Assembly (NCBI GenBank): GCA_900539655.1 | Contig: UQCR01000004.1 | Span: forward strand, 62,001-126,000 | Reading direction: 5' to 3' | DNA length: 64,000 nt | Source: an uncultured Robinsoniella sp. | GTDB lineage: Bacteria; Bacillota; Clostridia; Lachnospirales; Lachnospiraceae | Part shown: piece by piece, positions 53,570 to 62,475 of the stretch | Numbering within the stretch: position 1 is the stretch's first letter | Layout: each line of letters opens with the position of its first letter | Notes under the pieces: generated by a model | The model's database searches: none | What the model was told of the DNA's origin: nothing | Seen by the model: the letters and a program-made list of their open reading frames with translations, nothing else | Translations under genes and position numbers: made by a program

Positions 53570-54838
53570 CTATAAACTGCTCCATTCATTCTTTAGCAGC
53601 GGCTGCCCCATGGCGCGGAAGACCTTGCCCGCTGCGAGTGCAATCATAATCGATATCAAAGCTGCTCCAAGAATAACGAAATGAGGTGTCATTTTAAATC
53701 GCTCAAAGAGCGCTCCATACATTGCCTGCCCCACCGGCTGAGAACACATTGCCAATGCCAGGACCCAGGAAATTACTTTTCCGATCAGGTGCGGCGGTGT
53801 CTGCGTCTGTACAAATGACAGCATCTGAATGCTGAACATGGTAGACATTACCATCAGTCCAAAGCCGCTTATGGTTATAATGATATATGCCAGCATAGGG
53901 CTAGCATTTATAAAAAATACTGCTCCCATAGGAATCAGCATAACCGAAGTCGCCAAAAGCATCCAGCTAGTCTGTTCTATTTTTAATTTTTTAGCCAGGA
54001 TACCGGTAAGGATTCCACCAAATAACCCGCCTGCTGCCAGGGCTCCCTGGGCATAACCATACATCTGATCCGGCATACCAAGTGTCTGTGTTATCATTAC
54101 CGGCATAGACACCATCAACATAGAACTCAAGAATAAGTTAAAAGCGGCAACAATCAAAATCCCTTTCATAATGATTGGATTTTCTTTTACAATAAACGTC
54201 ATGCTCTCTTTAAAATCACTTTTCACTAAAACCAGAATACTTGCTGCCTTTTTCGTCTTTACATTTGGAATGCGAATAAAGATTTCCATAACCGCTGAAC
54301 AGAAGAAGCAAATTCCGCCGATAACCAAAATCGGAGTTAACCCCCATATGCCGAATAATATCCCACCGATGATAGGTCCAAGTAAATTAGACAGGGCACT
54401 GACCTGGTTGATCACTGCATTCGCCTGCAATAAATGATCTTCATCTGCCAAAAGAGGCAGGCTGGCCTGAACAGCAGGCTGGTAAACGCCCTGTATTCCA
54501 TATAAGATCATAAGGGTAATGATAAGTATTACAATCAAATTTAATCTTCCCATGCTTATAGAAAATAAGGCAATAAGTGCTGCTGTTGAAAAATCTAAAA
54601 CCACCATAATATTACGCTTGTTTACCCGGTCTGCAATCATCCCTCCAATGGGTGTCAACACAATCATTGGAATAAATGACAATGCGCTGGCAAGACCAAA
54701 ATACGCAGCAGATCCAGTGATATTTAGCAGGTAAAGGGGCAGGGCAAACCGGATAATCGCATTTCCAAAAAGCGAAATAATCTGTCCGATCACCACCAGG
54801 GTAAAGTCCCTGTGAAACAACTTAGTTTTTTGAACCAT
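53570..54838 (-). CDS. MFS efflux transporter (MFS_3/macrolide-efflux-like)
   Basis: A 422-residue protein with 12 hydrophobic segments. The N-terminal LFGNAIIRFALPLYLLNITGS and the loop GGMIADRVNKRNIMV (motif A like) match the enterobactin exporter/macrolide efflux group. Substrate unknown. The TetR gene lies upstream on the same strand, with a related half-site (TTGGTATGTA) between them, so TetR-controlled drug export is the likely role. Confidence 0.92.
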   Translation of the reverse strand: MVQKTKLFHRDFTLVVIGQIISLFGNAIIRFALPLYLLNITGSAAYFGLASALSFIPMIVLTPIGGMIADRVNKRNIMVVLDFSTAALIALFSISMGRLNLIVILIITLMILYGIQGVYQPAVQASLPLLADEDHLLQANAVINQVSALSNLLGPIIGGILFGIWGLTPILVIGGICFFCSAVMEIFIRIPNVKTKKAASILVLVKSDFKESMTFIVKENPIIMKGILIVAAFNLFLSSMLMVSMPVMITQTLGMPDQMYGYAQGALAAGGLFGGILTGILAKKLKIEQTSWMLLATSVMLIPMGAVFFINASPMLAYIIITISGFGLMVMSTMFSIQMLSFVQTQTPPHLIGKVISWVLALAMCSQPVGQAMYGALFERFKMTPHFVILGAALISIMIALAAGKVFRAMGQPLLKNEWSSL

Positions 54839-54859
54839 TACAAATCCTCCTTAATTATG

Positions 54860-54876
54860 ATACCGACGTTTGGTAT
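54860..54876. promoter_or_regulatory. Candidate TetR operator before the MFS gene
   Basis: ATACC-N7-GGTAT palindrome, continuing as TTTGGTATGTA, the same half-site found at the TetR promoter (55619-55637). Confidence 0.55.
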
Positions 54877-54942
54877 GTATATGTTTAAAAATATACTGCC
54901 ACTATTTTGGTGACAGTTATGGAGCCGCTGTGTATGCTATTA

Positions 54943-55602
54943 TTATTTTAAATTGGTACTCTCCATGATACTCCGGTAAAACTGCAGCCTGTCAAGCACC
55001 GTTTGATTCAAAACCGGAATGCCCAGCCGCTCTCCTACATCTTGTAAAAATAAAAATTTCTCGTATAACTCATTTTCAGAAACCGGAAATACTGCCGGAT
55101 TTAACCAGAGATTGGACAGAATCATCAACATCTCTGCCAGCTGCTTGGGATATTTCGTATGAATTGACCCATCTTCAATACCCTGACGCACCATCGGTTC
55201 TATGACCTCTTTAGCGACAATATTAATGCTCTCATATAATTCTGCTGCCAGAAAGCGTGTATTGCGCAAAAGATCCGGTGCGGATTTCAATACTTTCTCC
55301 TGATTAGGATTCTGCATAGAAATCTCTATTGTTTTCTGAATCTTTTGTAACCCGTTTAAGGTAGGATCTTGAACTACTGTAAACACATTATCGTGCAGCT
55401 CTTTAAACATACGCTCTATCACAGCTTCAATAATATCTTCTTTGGATTTAAAATGATGATAGATTGCTCCTTTACTTAAATCCCCCAGTTCATCCAATAT
55501 CGCCTGAATTGTAGTAGCTTCGTATCCTTTTTCCAAAAATAACCTGGTTGCCACATCCAAAATTCGATTAACGGTTACTTCCGGATATTTATTTCTGGCC
55601 AT
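54943..55602 (-). CDS. TetR family transcriptional regulator
   Basis: The N-terminal TetR helix-turn-helix (ILDVATRLFLEKGYEATTIQ, KGAIYHHFKSKEDIIEAV) is followed by an all-helical ligand domain. The ATG at 55602 follows AGGAGATG; the frame from 55623 would include this site. A 40-bp palindrome covers its ribosome-binding and leader region (55612-55651). It probably represses itself and the MFS pump. Confidence 0.93.
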   Translation of the reverse strand: MARNKYPEVTVNRILDVATRLFLEKGYEATTIQAILDELGDLSKGAIYHHFKSKEDIIEAVIERMFKELHDNVFTVVQDPTLNGLQKIQKTIEISMQNPNQEKVLKSAPDLLRNTRFLAAELYESINIVAKEVIEPMVRQGIEDGSIHTKYPKQLAEMLMILSNLWLNPAVFPVSENELYEKFLFLQDVGERLGIPVLNQTVLDRLQFYRSIMESTNLK

Positions 55603-55611
55603 ACACTCATC

Positions 55612-55651
55612 TCCTGTATACATACTATTGGTATGTAAGTAGTATACAGGA
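55612..55651. promoter_or_regulatory. Nested palindromic operator at the TetR gene
   Basis: Outer arms TCCTGTATAC / GTATACAGGA (55612-55621, 55642-55651) enclose TACATAC-N5-GTATGTA (55619-55637). Part of the outer palindrome overlaps the Shine-Dalgarno, so both DNA binding and an RNA hairpin could act here. Confidence 0.65.
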
Positions 55652-55665
55652 ACTATTTATAAGTG

Positions 55666-56499
55666 TCAATTATTATTTTTAAACCTCATGATCATTTCAT
55701 TTGTAAGACTAATAGACGTGTTGCATTCCGGTATGTCTTCCCGTTCAAACCACTCTGCAAATTCCAGCTCATTCTGATCCAGCGTTATATGATCAGAGCC
55801 GTCAAGGTCTGCGTAAAAACCCAATAGCAGCGTACTGGAAAAAGCCCAGGGCTGGCTCTTATAATATCTTATATTTTTTACTTTCAATCCAACCTCTTCC
55901 ATAACCTCTCTCTTAACGGTTTCCTCAATTGTCTCACCGACCTCAGCAAATCCCGCTATCAGGGCATATTTCTTATAATTCCCTCCGGAATATCTGGACA
56001 TCAAAAGTTTATTCCCATCTGCTATTCCCACAATTACAGCCGGGGAAAGCTTTGGATATTCCTGTAATCCACAGGTACTGCAAAACATCATGCGCTCTTT
56101 ATCATGGTGCTCCATGGGCTTGCCGCATCTGCCGCAAAATCGTCTGCTCTGATACCAGGTGAAGATCTGGAATGCCGTAATACCTGCAAAAGCCAGATAC
56201 TGAGGCTGTGCAGTCCGAAAAATCTCCACATTCTCCCTGGAAAATCCTGTTCCCTGGACAGGTACAATGTTGTCTGTCAGATAAAAACTCTGGCTGTCAA
56301 TTGTAAATAAGTACCTGCACTCCTCCTTGAGATTCTCATCTTCAGATTCCAGATCTTTTAATCTTGGAAATACGATTCCGTCATCACTGAGATTTATTAA
56401 AACTTCGTTTCCATGAAAGCAAAGCAGAAAACTATCTTTGTCAGGCAGAACAGGGGAGTACTGATTATCTAAAATGTGTGGTGCGATATCCTGAATCAT
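55666..56499 (-). CDS. nudC: NAD(+) diphosphatase / decapping Nudix hydrolase NudC
   Basis: Cleaves NAD(H) to NMN and AMP, and in known family members removes NAD caps from RNA. A zinc ribbon (CGRCG ... CSTCG, about residues 125-145) precedes the Nudix box GFAEVGETIEETVKREVMEE and the NudC hallmark SQPWAFSS. The start at 56499 (AAGGTGG 8 nt upstream) is chosen because a consensus promoter (56531-56559) lies inside the longer frame from 56580; it also gives the usual length of about 277. Confidence 0.92.
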   Translation of the reverse strand: MIQDIAPHILDNQYSPVLPDKDSFLLCFHGNEVLINLSDDGIVFPRLKDLESEDENLKEECRYLFTIDSQSFYLTDNIVPVQGTGFSRENVEIFRTAQPQYLAFAGITAFQIFTWYQSRRFCGRCGKPMEHHDKERMMFCSTCGLQEYPKLSPAVIVGIADGNKLLMSRYSGGNYKKYALIAGFAEVGETIEETVKREVMEEVGLKVKNIRYYKSQPWAFSSTLLLGFYADLDGSDHITLDQNELEFAEWFEREDIPECNTSISLTNEMIMRFKNNN

Positions 56500-56530
56500 T
56501 TGTTCAACCACCTTTCCATTTGTTTTCTGC

Positions 56531-56559
56531 ATTATAGCAGGTTTAGAAAGAGCTTTCAA
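56531..56559 (-). promoter_or_regulatory. Promoter of nudC
   Basis: Minus strand TTGAAA (56554-56559), 17 bp, TATAAT (56531-56536), about 30 bp upstream of the chosen start codon. Confidence 0.65.
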
Positions 56560-56572
56560 TGGTTTTAGATTC

Positions 56573-56674
56573 TTAACCATTATCTTCTGTAGACACTGTG
56601 GCGGTACTCACTCCCAGCTCATCTGCAATATCCTTAATCCGTACACGAAATTCCTGTTTTTCTTCTCCTGCCAT
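56573..56674 (-). CDS. 33-residue LacI-type helix-turn-helix micro-ORF
   Basis: Encodes a charged head plus FRVRIKDIADELGVSTATVS, which is the first part of a LacI helix-turn-helix, then TEDNG and a stop. Its ATG shares one base with the stop of the GNAT gene (TAATG), a coupling arrangement. No hinge or effector domain follows in any frame, so it is either a decayed LacI N-terminus or a stand-alone mini-HTH. Too short to fold as a full LacI headpiece. Confidence 0.5.
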   Translation of the reverse strand: MAGEEKQEFRVRIKDIADELGVSTATVSTEDNG

Positions 56675-57510
56675 TATAGTTCCCTTCTGTAATACTGTAT
56701 ATCGCCATCTTTAATCAACTGAAATCCTGCTTTTTTGGCTAAAGCACGGGATACCAGGTTCTCTGATTTTGTTCGGATATAAACTTCCCTAAATTCTAAC
56801 TCTTTCTTTCCATATTCTAAAACAGCACAGACTGCTTCATATGCATAACCCTGTTTACGCCAGTCAGTGCCGATCAAATATCCCAGTTCTACAATTCCTG
56901 TGCCTTCCAATTCTCCATTTTCAAACCCAACCCTTCCAATCATCTGGCCGGAACTTTTTTCCACTACTGTCCACATTCCATATCCATATATTCCATACAT
57001 ATATGAAAAATAGGACTCCAGGATTGCTCTCTGCTCATTGATATCCTCATCCAGCGGGGGTAAAAAACGAGATATCTCCCGATCTCGATAAATTTCATAT
57101 AGAGTATCCACATCATCCGGCACGGTTTCCCGAATAATCAAACGGGTCGTTTCTCCTACGACCGATGGTATTTTATAATGTCTGTTATAAACCCCCATTA
57201 AAAATCCACTGTCTATCTCTTCCAGTCCCTCCACCACCATATCAATCCCGTAAATCCCCGAATCATTTCCCGCTGCATCATAAAAAACGCAGGGGATTCC
57301 TGCGTCTTTCGCTTTTTGGGCATTGGTGGATGAATTGGTGATTATAATTGCGGGTTCACAGTTAAGATCCATGATATCAGCTTGCGTTTCCACCTTCCAT
57401 CCTTGCTTTTGAATAAGGTTTAAAAAATGATTTAATTCTTCTATATTTAGTTGTTCCTTCTTTTGTTCATTTATTGTCTGATTAAAAATAATATTATTTA
57501 TAAGATACAT
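56674..57510 (-). CDS. GNAT N-acetyltransferase with N-terminal Rossmann-like extension
   Basis: Residues about 120-278 are a RimJ/RimL-type GNAT domain (TRLIIRETVPDDVDTLYEIY, ELGYLIGTDWRKQGYAYEA, RALAKKAGFQ), likely acetylating an amine on a protein or small molecule. Residues 1-115 resemble a reduced HAD-like/Rossmann fold (AIIITNSSTNAQKAKDAGIP, VVEGLEEID), a pairing I have seen in other Lachnospiraceae GNATs. Its stop overlaps the start of a 33-residue HTH ORF. Confidence 0.88.
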   Translation of the reverse strand: MYLINNIIFNQTINEQKKEQLNIEELNHFLNLIQKQGWKVETQADIMDLNCEPAIIITNSSTNAQKAKDAGIPCVFYDAAGNDSGIYGIDMVVEGLEEIDSGFLMGVYNRHYKIPSVVGETTRLIIRETVPDDVDTLYEIYRDREISRFLPPLDEDINEQRAILESYFSYMYGIYGYGMWTVVEKSSGQMIGRVGFENGELEGTGIVELGYLIGTDWRKQGYAYEAVCAVLEYGKKELEFREVYIRTKSENLVSRALAKKAGFQLIKDGDIQYYRREL

Positions 57511-57685
57511 GAGACCCCAGTCTAAATCGCTAATGGATTTAATTTTATGTTTTCAGCCATAAACTAAATTGCTTTTTTATTTCGATATTATACCATTATT
57601 TCTATTCTCATACCAGATATTTATCCTGCGCCTCCATAATCCACACCCTTCTCTGAAATTTTTCAGAATATACACACAAAAAACA

Positions 57686-57714
57686 AAGGAATGCCCAAAC
57701 CCTCGGCATTCCTT
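57686..57714 (-). terminator. Terminator after the phosphotransferase gene
   Basis: AAGGAATGCC (57686-57695) pairs with GGCATTCCTT (57705-57714); TTGTTTTTTG follows on the minus strand. The 57511-57754 gap otherwise shows nothing. Confidence 0.85.
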
Positions 57715-57754
57715 CGTTCCCACTACTCATTATTCAATTTTATTCCAAGTAATT

Positions 57755-58501
57755 CTATTGATATTCGCAAACATCAATCCACTTCATCAAAAATACTTTT
57801 TCAGCTTCCACACCTTTTGTAAGGCGGGATGCAGCTACAATCGGAAGCCACTGCTCTACGTATTGTTTTGCGGTGTCACTCTTTTTGCAGAATAAATCCA
57901 TATAAAGCTTTGCTGCTTCTTCATTTTGCAATGCGAAGTATAGATAAGTATTGGCGGTGTCCGCACTTGCGTTACCCTGGGTGGCATGTGCCCAGTCCAC
58001 AATCGCAGCTTTACCGCTGTCATCGATAATAATATTACTGGGGTTGAAGTCACCGTGACATACCTTCGTATGGGTAGGCATTCCCTGCAGGCGGGTGTTG
58101 AGCTCGTAGCGAACGGTTGCATCCAGTCCTGTTGCAGTAATCTTACGAATCATCTTATCTTTCAACTTGTTTAATAAAGGTGCTTTCTTGCTGTGCATCT
58201 CTAACTGAAGGTCAACAAATAAATTCATGTATTCTTCCAGCTTATCGGGATGCTCCTGCATCAACTGCTCTAATGTCTTACCTTGGGCAAATTCCGATAC
58301 GATCGCCCATTTGCCATCGACTTTCGTAACTTCCAGAATCTGCGGGATATTAAGCCCCGTTTCTTCTGCTCTTGCCTGATTTAATGCTTCATTTAGAATA
58401 TTTGCTTTCGTGAAGCTTGATTCAAATACCTTGACTGCTTTATCGCCGTCTCTGTAAACCGTTTTCTGGTCCCTTTTTGCAATAATCTGTAATTCTGACA
58501 T
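57755..58501 (-). CDS. Aminoglycoside phosphotransferase-like kinase (APH fold)
   Basis: A 248-residue small-molecule kinase of the APH/choline-kinase fold. The catalytic loop CHGDFNPSNIIID (Brenner motif HxDxxxxN) and metal-binding IVDWAHA are intact, with a Lys in AVKVFES for ATP. The sequence resembles chromosomal APH-like proteins of gut clostridia rather than a named resistance enzyme, so the substrate is unknown. The start at 58501 follows GGGGGA; the frame from 58522 would include it. Confidence 0.87.
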   Translation of the reverse strand: MSELQIIAKRDQKTVYRDGDKAVKVFESSFTKANILNEALNQARAEETGLNIPQILEVTKVDGKWAIVSEFAQGKTLEQLMQEHPDKLEEYMNLFVDLQLEMHSKKAPLLNKLKDKMIRKITATGLDATVRYELNTRLQGMPTHTKVCHGDFNPSNIIIDDSGKAAIVDWAHATQGNASADTANTYLYFALQNEEAAKLYMDLFCKKSDTAKQYVEQWLPIVAASRLTKGVEAEKVFLMKWIDVCEYQ

Positions 58502-58632
58502 TAGAAAATCCCCCTTTTCCATGTTGTTGGTTCTGCCAGGCAGACACTTATAATGTACTAAGGAGGACTGCCTGGCAATTGATGTTTACAAAATGCCATT
58601 CAGCCGTTATTGGAATAAAACTGTTCGTGGAA

Positions 58633-58668
58633 AAATACGGCAGACTGTAAACTCAATCTGCCGTATTT
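58633..58668. terminator. Terminator after adhE
   Basis: A 12-bp stem AAATACGGCAGA (58633-58644) / TCTGCCGTATTT (58657-58668); TTTTT follows on the minus strand. Confidence 0.9.
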
Positions 58669-58732
58669 CTTCATACTATAGCAAGGTATCTGGCTGAACA
58701 GCTTATCTTATCATCTATACCAGATAGGAATC

Positions 58733-61354
58733 CTATTTGCCATAGTATGCAGCTAAATAAATTTCTTTGATTTCCTTCATAAGAGGATATCTTGGGTTAG
58801 CTCCTGTACACTGATCATCAAATGCCTGCTCTACCATGTCATCTAATGTATCCAGGAAGTATTTTTCATCTACGCCGTAATCAGCGATGCATTTCTTGAT
58901 ACCAATTTTTTCTTTTAAGTCTTCTAATGCTGCAACTAATTTTTCGAATGTATCATTGTCATCCTTGCCTACGATGCCTGCAAAACGAGCTGCTTCTGCA
59001 TATCTTTCTTTTGCATGAGGATACTGATACTGTGAGAAAGTACCCATTTTTGTAGGAACATCAACTGCGTTGAAACGCATTACTCTTGTAAGGATTAACG
59101 CATTTGCAACACCATGTGGCAGGTGGTGGAATGCACCTAATTTATGAGCAAGAGAGTGGTTAATTCCAAGGAATGCATTAGCGAATGCCATACCTGCCAT
59201 ACAAGCAGCATCAGCCATTTTTTCTCTTGCGATTGGATCATTTGCTCCGTTTTCATATGCGGAAGGCAGATACTGGAATACATTTTTAATTGCTTTTAAT
59301 GCAAGGCCATCTGTATAGTCTGTAGCCATGATGGAAACATATGCCTCTAATGCATGTGTCATTACGTCAATACCAGAAGCACTTGTTAAGCCTTTTGGCT
59401 GGTTCATCATGTTATCAGCATCAATGATAGCCATGTTAGGAAGCAGTTCATAGTCTGCTAACGGATATTTTACTCCGGATTTTTCATCTGTAATAATTGC
59501 AAATGGTGTAACCTCAGAACCTGTACCTGAAGATGTAGGAATCGCTACGAAGTAAGCTTTTTCTCCCATCTTAGGGAAGGTGTATACTCTCTTACGGATA
59601 TCCATGAAGTCCATTGCCATTCTCATGAAGTCAGCTTCCGGATGTTCGTACATTACCCACATAATCTTAGCAGCATCCATTGCAGAACCACCACCAAGTG
59701 CAATGATCGTATCCGGTTCGAATTCTGTCATTGCTTTTGCACCAGCCTGTGCACATGCAAGTGTTGGGTCCGGAGCTACGTCGAAGAAGCAGGTATGCTG
59801 GATTCCCATAGCGTCTAATTTCTCTTCGATCGGTTTTACATAACCATTTTTGTATAAGAAGCTATCGGTAACGATAAAGCATTTTTTCTTGTTCATGATT
59901 GTTCCAAGCTCATCCAGAGCAACCGGCATACAACCTTTTTTAAAGTAAACTTTTTCAGGTGTTCTAAACCACAGCATATTTTCTCTCCTCTCAGCAACTG
60001 TCTTAATGTTGATTAAGTGTTTTACACCAACATTTTCGGAAATGGAGTTACCGCCCCAGGATCCGCATCCAAGTGTTAAAGATGGAGCCAGTTTGAAGTT
60101 GTATAAGTCACCGATACCACCCTGAGCTGCAGGAGTGTTGATTAATACACGGCAGGTCTTCATAGCTGCTGCGTGTTTATCCATTTTTTCTGTCTGTGCC
60201 GGATGGATGTACAGGGATGCTGTATGTCCGTATCCGCCGTCAGCTACTAACTGAGCTGCTTTTACAAGCGCTTCGTCAAAGTCTTTTGCTTTATATAATG
60301 CCAGAACCGGAGATAATTTCTCATGTGCAAACTCTTCACTGATGTCTACAGATTCTACTTCACCGATCAGGATCTTGGTTGCTTCCGGAACTTCTACGCC
60401 TGCAAGCTTTGCAATTGTATAAGCGGACTGGCCAACGATCTTAGCGTTTAATGCACCGTTGATGATGATTGTTTTACGAACCTTATCAAGTTCTTCGCCT
60501 TTTAAGAAATAGCATCCGCGGTCTGCGAATTCTTTCTTTACTGCGTCATAAATGCTTCCTACTGCCGTTACTGACTGTTCAGAAGCACAGATCATACCAT
60601 TGTCAAATGTTTTGGAATGGATGATAGAGTTTACTGCCAGTTTTACATCTGCTGTATCATCGATTACAACAGGGGTATTACCAGCGCCTACACCTAATGC
60701 AGGTTTTCCTGAAGAGTATGCGGCTTTAACCATACCAGGTCCACCGGTTGCAAGGATGCAGTCTGCTGCTTTCATTACTTCATTTGTTAATTCAAGGGAA
60801 GGAACGTCGATCCATCCGATGATGCCTTCCGGTGCTCCTGCTTTTACTGCTGCATCTAAAACAATCTTAGCTGCTGCAATGGTACAGTCTTTTGCACGTG
60901 GATGCGGGCTGATGATGATGGCATTTCTGGTCTTCAGAGAAATTAAAGTCTTGAAGATCGCAGTTGAAGTTGGATTTGTTGTCGGGATAACTGCTGCGAT
61001 TAATCCTAACGGCTCTGCAATTTTTTTGATTCCAAATGCAGAATCTTCTTCAATCACGCCACAGGTCTTTGTACTTCTGTAAGCATTGTAGATATACTCT
61101 GCAGCATAGTGGTTTTTGATAACCTTATCTTCTACAATACCCATACCTGTTTCAGCAACTGCCTGTTTTGCCAGCGGAATACGCTGCATATTTGCTGCCA
61201 TAGCAGCTTCAAAAAAGATCTTATCTACCTGTTCCTGTGTGAAAGTAGCAAATACCTTCTGCGCTTCGCGCATAGCAGCCAGTTTCGCATTTAATGCTTC
61301 AACACTGTCAATCACTTCAGGTACTACATTAACCGTGGTTTCTTTCTTAGCCAT
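58733..61354 (-). CDS. adhE: Bifunctional acetaldehyde-CoA/alcohol dehydrogenase AdhE
   Basis: Reduces acetyl-CoA to acetaldehyde and then ethanol with 2 NADH. The N-terminal aldehyde dehydrogenase (about 1-440) shows PTTNPTSTAIFKTL and catalytic Cys in DNGMICASEQS. The C-terminal iron ADH (about 450-870) shows GGGSAMDAAKIMW, SSGTGSEVTPFAI and iron ligands in GINHSLAHKLGAFHHLPHG. Family members form spirosomes. The start at 61354 follows AAGGAGG; the frame from 61411 overlaps the regulatory region. The promoter carries a Rex-type operator. Confidence 0.98.
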   Translation of the reverse strand: MAKKETTVNVVPEVIDSVEALNAKLAAMREAQKVFATFTQEQVDKIFFEAAMAANMQRIPLAKQAVAETGMGIVEDKVIKNHYAAEYIYNAYRSTKTCGVIEEDSAFGIKKIAEPLGLIAAVIPTTNPTSTAIFKTLISLKTRNAIIISPHPRAKDCTIAAAKIVLDAAVKAGAPEGIIGWIDVPSLELTNEVMKAADCILATGGPGMVKAAYSSGKPALGVGAGNTPVVIDDTADVKLAVNSIIHSKTFDNGMICASEQSVTAVGSIYDAVKKEFADRGCYFLKGEELDKVRKTIIINGALNAKIVGQSAYTIAKLAGVEVPEATKILIGEVESVDISEEFAHEKLSPVLALYKAKDFDEALVKAAQLVADGGYGHTASLYIHPAQTEKMDKHAAAMKTCRVLINTPAAQGGIGDLYNFKLAPSLTLGCGSWGGNSISENVGVKHLINIKTVAERRENMLWFRTPEKVYFKKGCMPVALDELGTIMNKKKCFIVTDSFLYKNGYVKPIEEKLDAMGIQHTCFFDVAPDPTLACAQAGAKAMTEFEPDTIIALGGGSAMDAAKIMWVMYEHPEADFMRMAMDFMDIRKRVYTFPKMGEKAYFVAIPTSSGTGSEVTPFAIITDEKSGVKYPLADYELLPNMAIIDADNMMNQPKGLTSASGIDVMTHALEAYVSIMATDYTDGLALKAIKNVFQYLPSAYENGANDPIAREKMADAACMAGMAFANAFLGINHSLAHKLGAFHHLPHGVANALILTRVMRFNAVDVPTKMGTFSQYQYPHAKERYAEAARFAGIVGKDDNDTFEKLVAALEDLKEKIGIKKCIADYGVDEKYFLDTLDDMVEQAFDDQCTGANPRYPLMKEIKEIYLAAYYGK

Positions 61355-61404
61355 GTTTGTTCCTCCTTGAATAGGTGAATTTATAATTTGTATTGGTTCA
61401 TTTA

Positions 61405-61422
61405 TTGACAATTTTTTAACAA
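61405..61422. promoter_or_regulatory. Rex-type operator at adhE
   Basis: TTGACAA-TTTT-TTAACAA lies directly downstream of the -10 element; the right half is a perfect Rex half-site and the left has two mismatches to TTGTTAA. Confidence 0.65.
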
Positions 61423-61426
61423 GGTC

Positions 61427-61455
61427 ATCATACTATACCGTTAAAATTTTGTCAA
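61427..61455 (-). promoter_or_regulatory. adhE promoter
   Basis: Minus strand TTGACA (61450-61455), 17 bp, TATGAT (61427-61432). The remainder of the 61355-61729 gap holds a terminator and AT-rich DNA. Confidence 0.8.
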
Positions 61456-61638
61456 TCACTTTTTCAAAAAAACTTCAAAGATTTTTTTACCATCCAAATA
61501 CAAGCAAGATTCCACATAAATACCTGCCTAAATTCGCTATAAATACAGATTTTCTCACAAAATATCACATTGCAGAAGGACAGGACCCCTAATTATAAAA
61601 TTTTTGTAAACTGACCTATTATTTCCAAAAAGCAAAAA

Positions 61639-61698
61639 AATATTCCCCATGTCTGGCGGTATATTTCGTTAATAAAATACCAAACTCTGAGGAATATT
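61639..61698 (-). terminator. Terminator after the cyclophilin gene
   Basis: AATATTCC (61639-61646) pairs with GGAATATT (61691-61698), extended inward by GGTATA/TACC-type pairing; a seven-T run follows on the minus strand. Confidence 0.7.
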
Positions 61699-61729
61699 CA
61701 TATAAAATTCAATTTAGTTTGTTAAAAAA

Positions 61730-62251
61730 TTAGCATTTCTCCGGTTCCTGATAATCTGTACCAAAAGTTTCAACTGTCATAGATTTGATCTTCTGTTCAT
61801 CTAATGGGCGGTCACTGTAATCGGTATCTGTCTCTGCAATCTTATTTACAATGTCCATACCTTCCGTAACTTTACCGAAAGCTGCATAGGAACCATCTAA
61901 ATGAGGCGCGTCTTTGTGCATGATGAAGAACTGGGAACCTGCAGAGTTGGGATCCATTGCTCTTGCCATGGAAAGAACACCTGGTGCATGTTTAAACTGA
62001 TTCGTAAATCCATTCTGTGAGAATTCGCCTTTGATACTATATCCCGGACCTCCCATACCATTTCCGTTAGGACATCCGCCCTGGATCATAAAGCCGTTGA
62101 TTACACGGTGAAAGATAATTCCATCATAGAAACCTTTTTTTACAAGGCTGATAAAATTGTTAACACTGTTTGGAGCAATCTCCGGATATAATTCTGCTTT
62201 CATTACATCGCCATTTTCCATAGTAATTGTTACAACTGGATTCTGTGCCAT
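61730..62251 (-). CDS. Cyclophilin-type peptidyl-prolyl cis-trans isomerase
   Basis: A cytoplasmic cyclophilin of 173 residues (no signal peptide). FHRVINGFMIQGG, MARAMDPNSAGSQFFIM and HLDGSYAAFGKVTEGMD contain the conserved active-site Arg, Phe, Gln and His positions. Assists folding by prolyl isomerisation. AAAGGAATTAAAAACT precedes the ATG. Confidence 0.95.
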   Translation of the reverse strand: MAQNPVVTITMENGDVMKAELYPEIAPNSVNNFISLVKKGFYDGIIFHRVINGFMIQGGCPNGNGMGGPGYSIKGEFSQNGFTNQFKHAPGVLSMARAMDPNSAGSQFFIMHKDAPHLDGSYAAFGKVTEGMDIVNKIAETDTDYSDRPLDEQKIKSMTVETFGTDYQEPEKC

Positions 62252-62440
62252 AGTTTTTAATTCCTTTCATGTATAATAATCCCTGCCATTGGTTCTTTTA
62301 ACATGCTTTCAGCAATGCCTGCAGGTTATGTTACAGACAGTTCTAACTGCTGCCTGTACGAATAAATTATAATATGTAATCTTCAATGATGCAAGGTATA
62401 TTTACAGGTTATTTACCGGCACATTACAGCGAATCACTTC

Positions 62441-62469
62441 TTGTCCGCTTCCCTTATTCATGCTATAAT
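62441..62469 (+). promoter_or_regulatory. Promoter of the symporter gene
   Basis: TTGTCC (62441-62446), 17 bp, TATAAT (62464-62469), giving a leader of about 143 nt. Confidence 0.7.
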
Positions 62470-62475
62470 TATGTA

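Noticed and set aside
57755..58501. Specific aminoglycoside resistance gene
   Set aside because: Only the general APH fold is supported; no features of a named resistance enzyme are recognisable.
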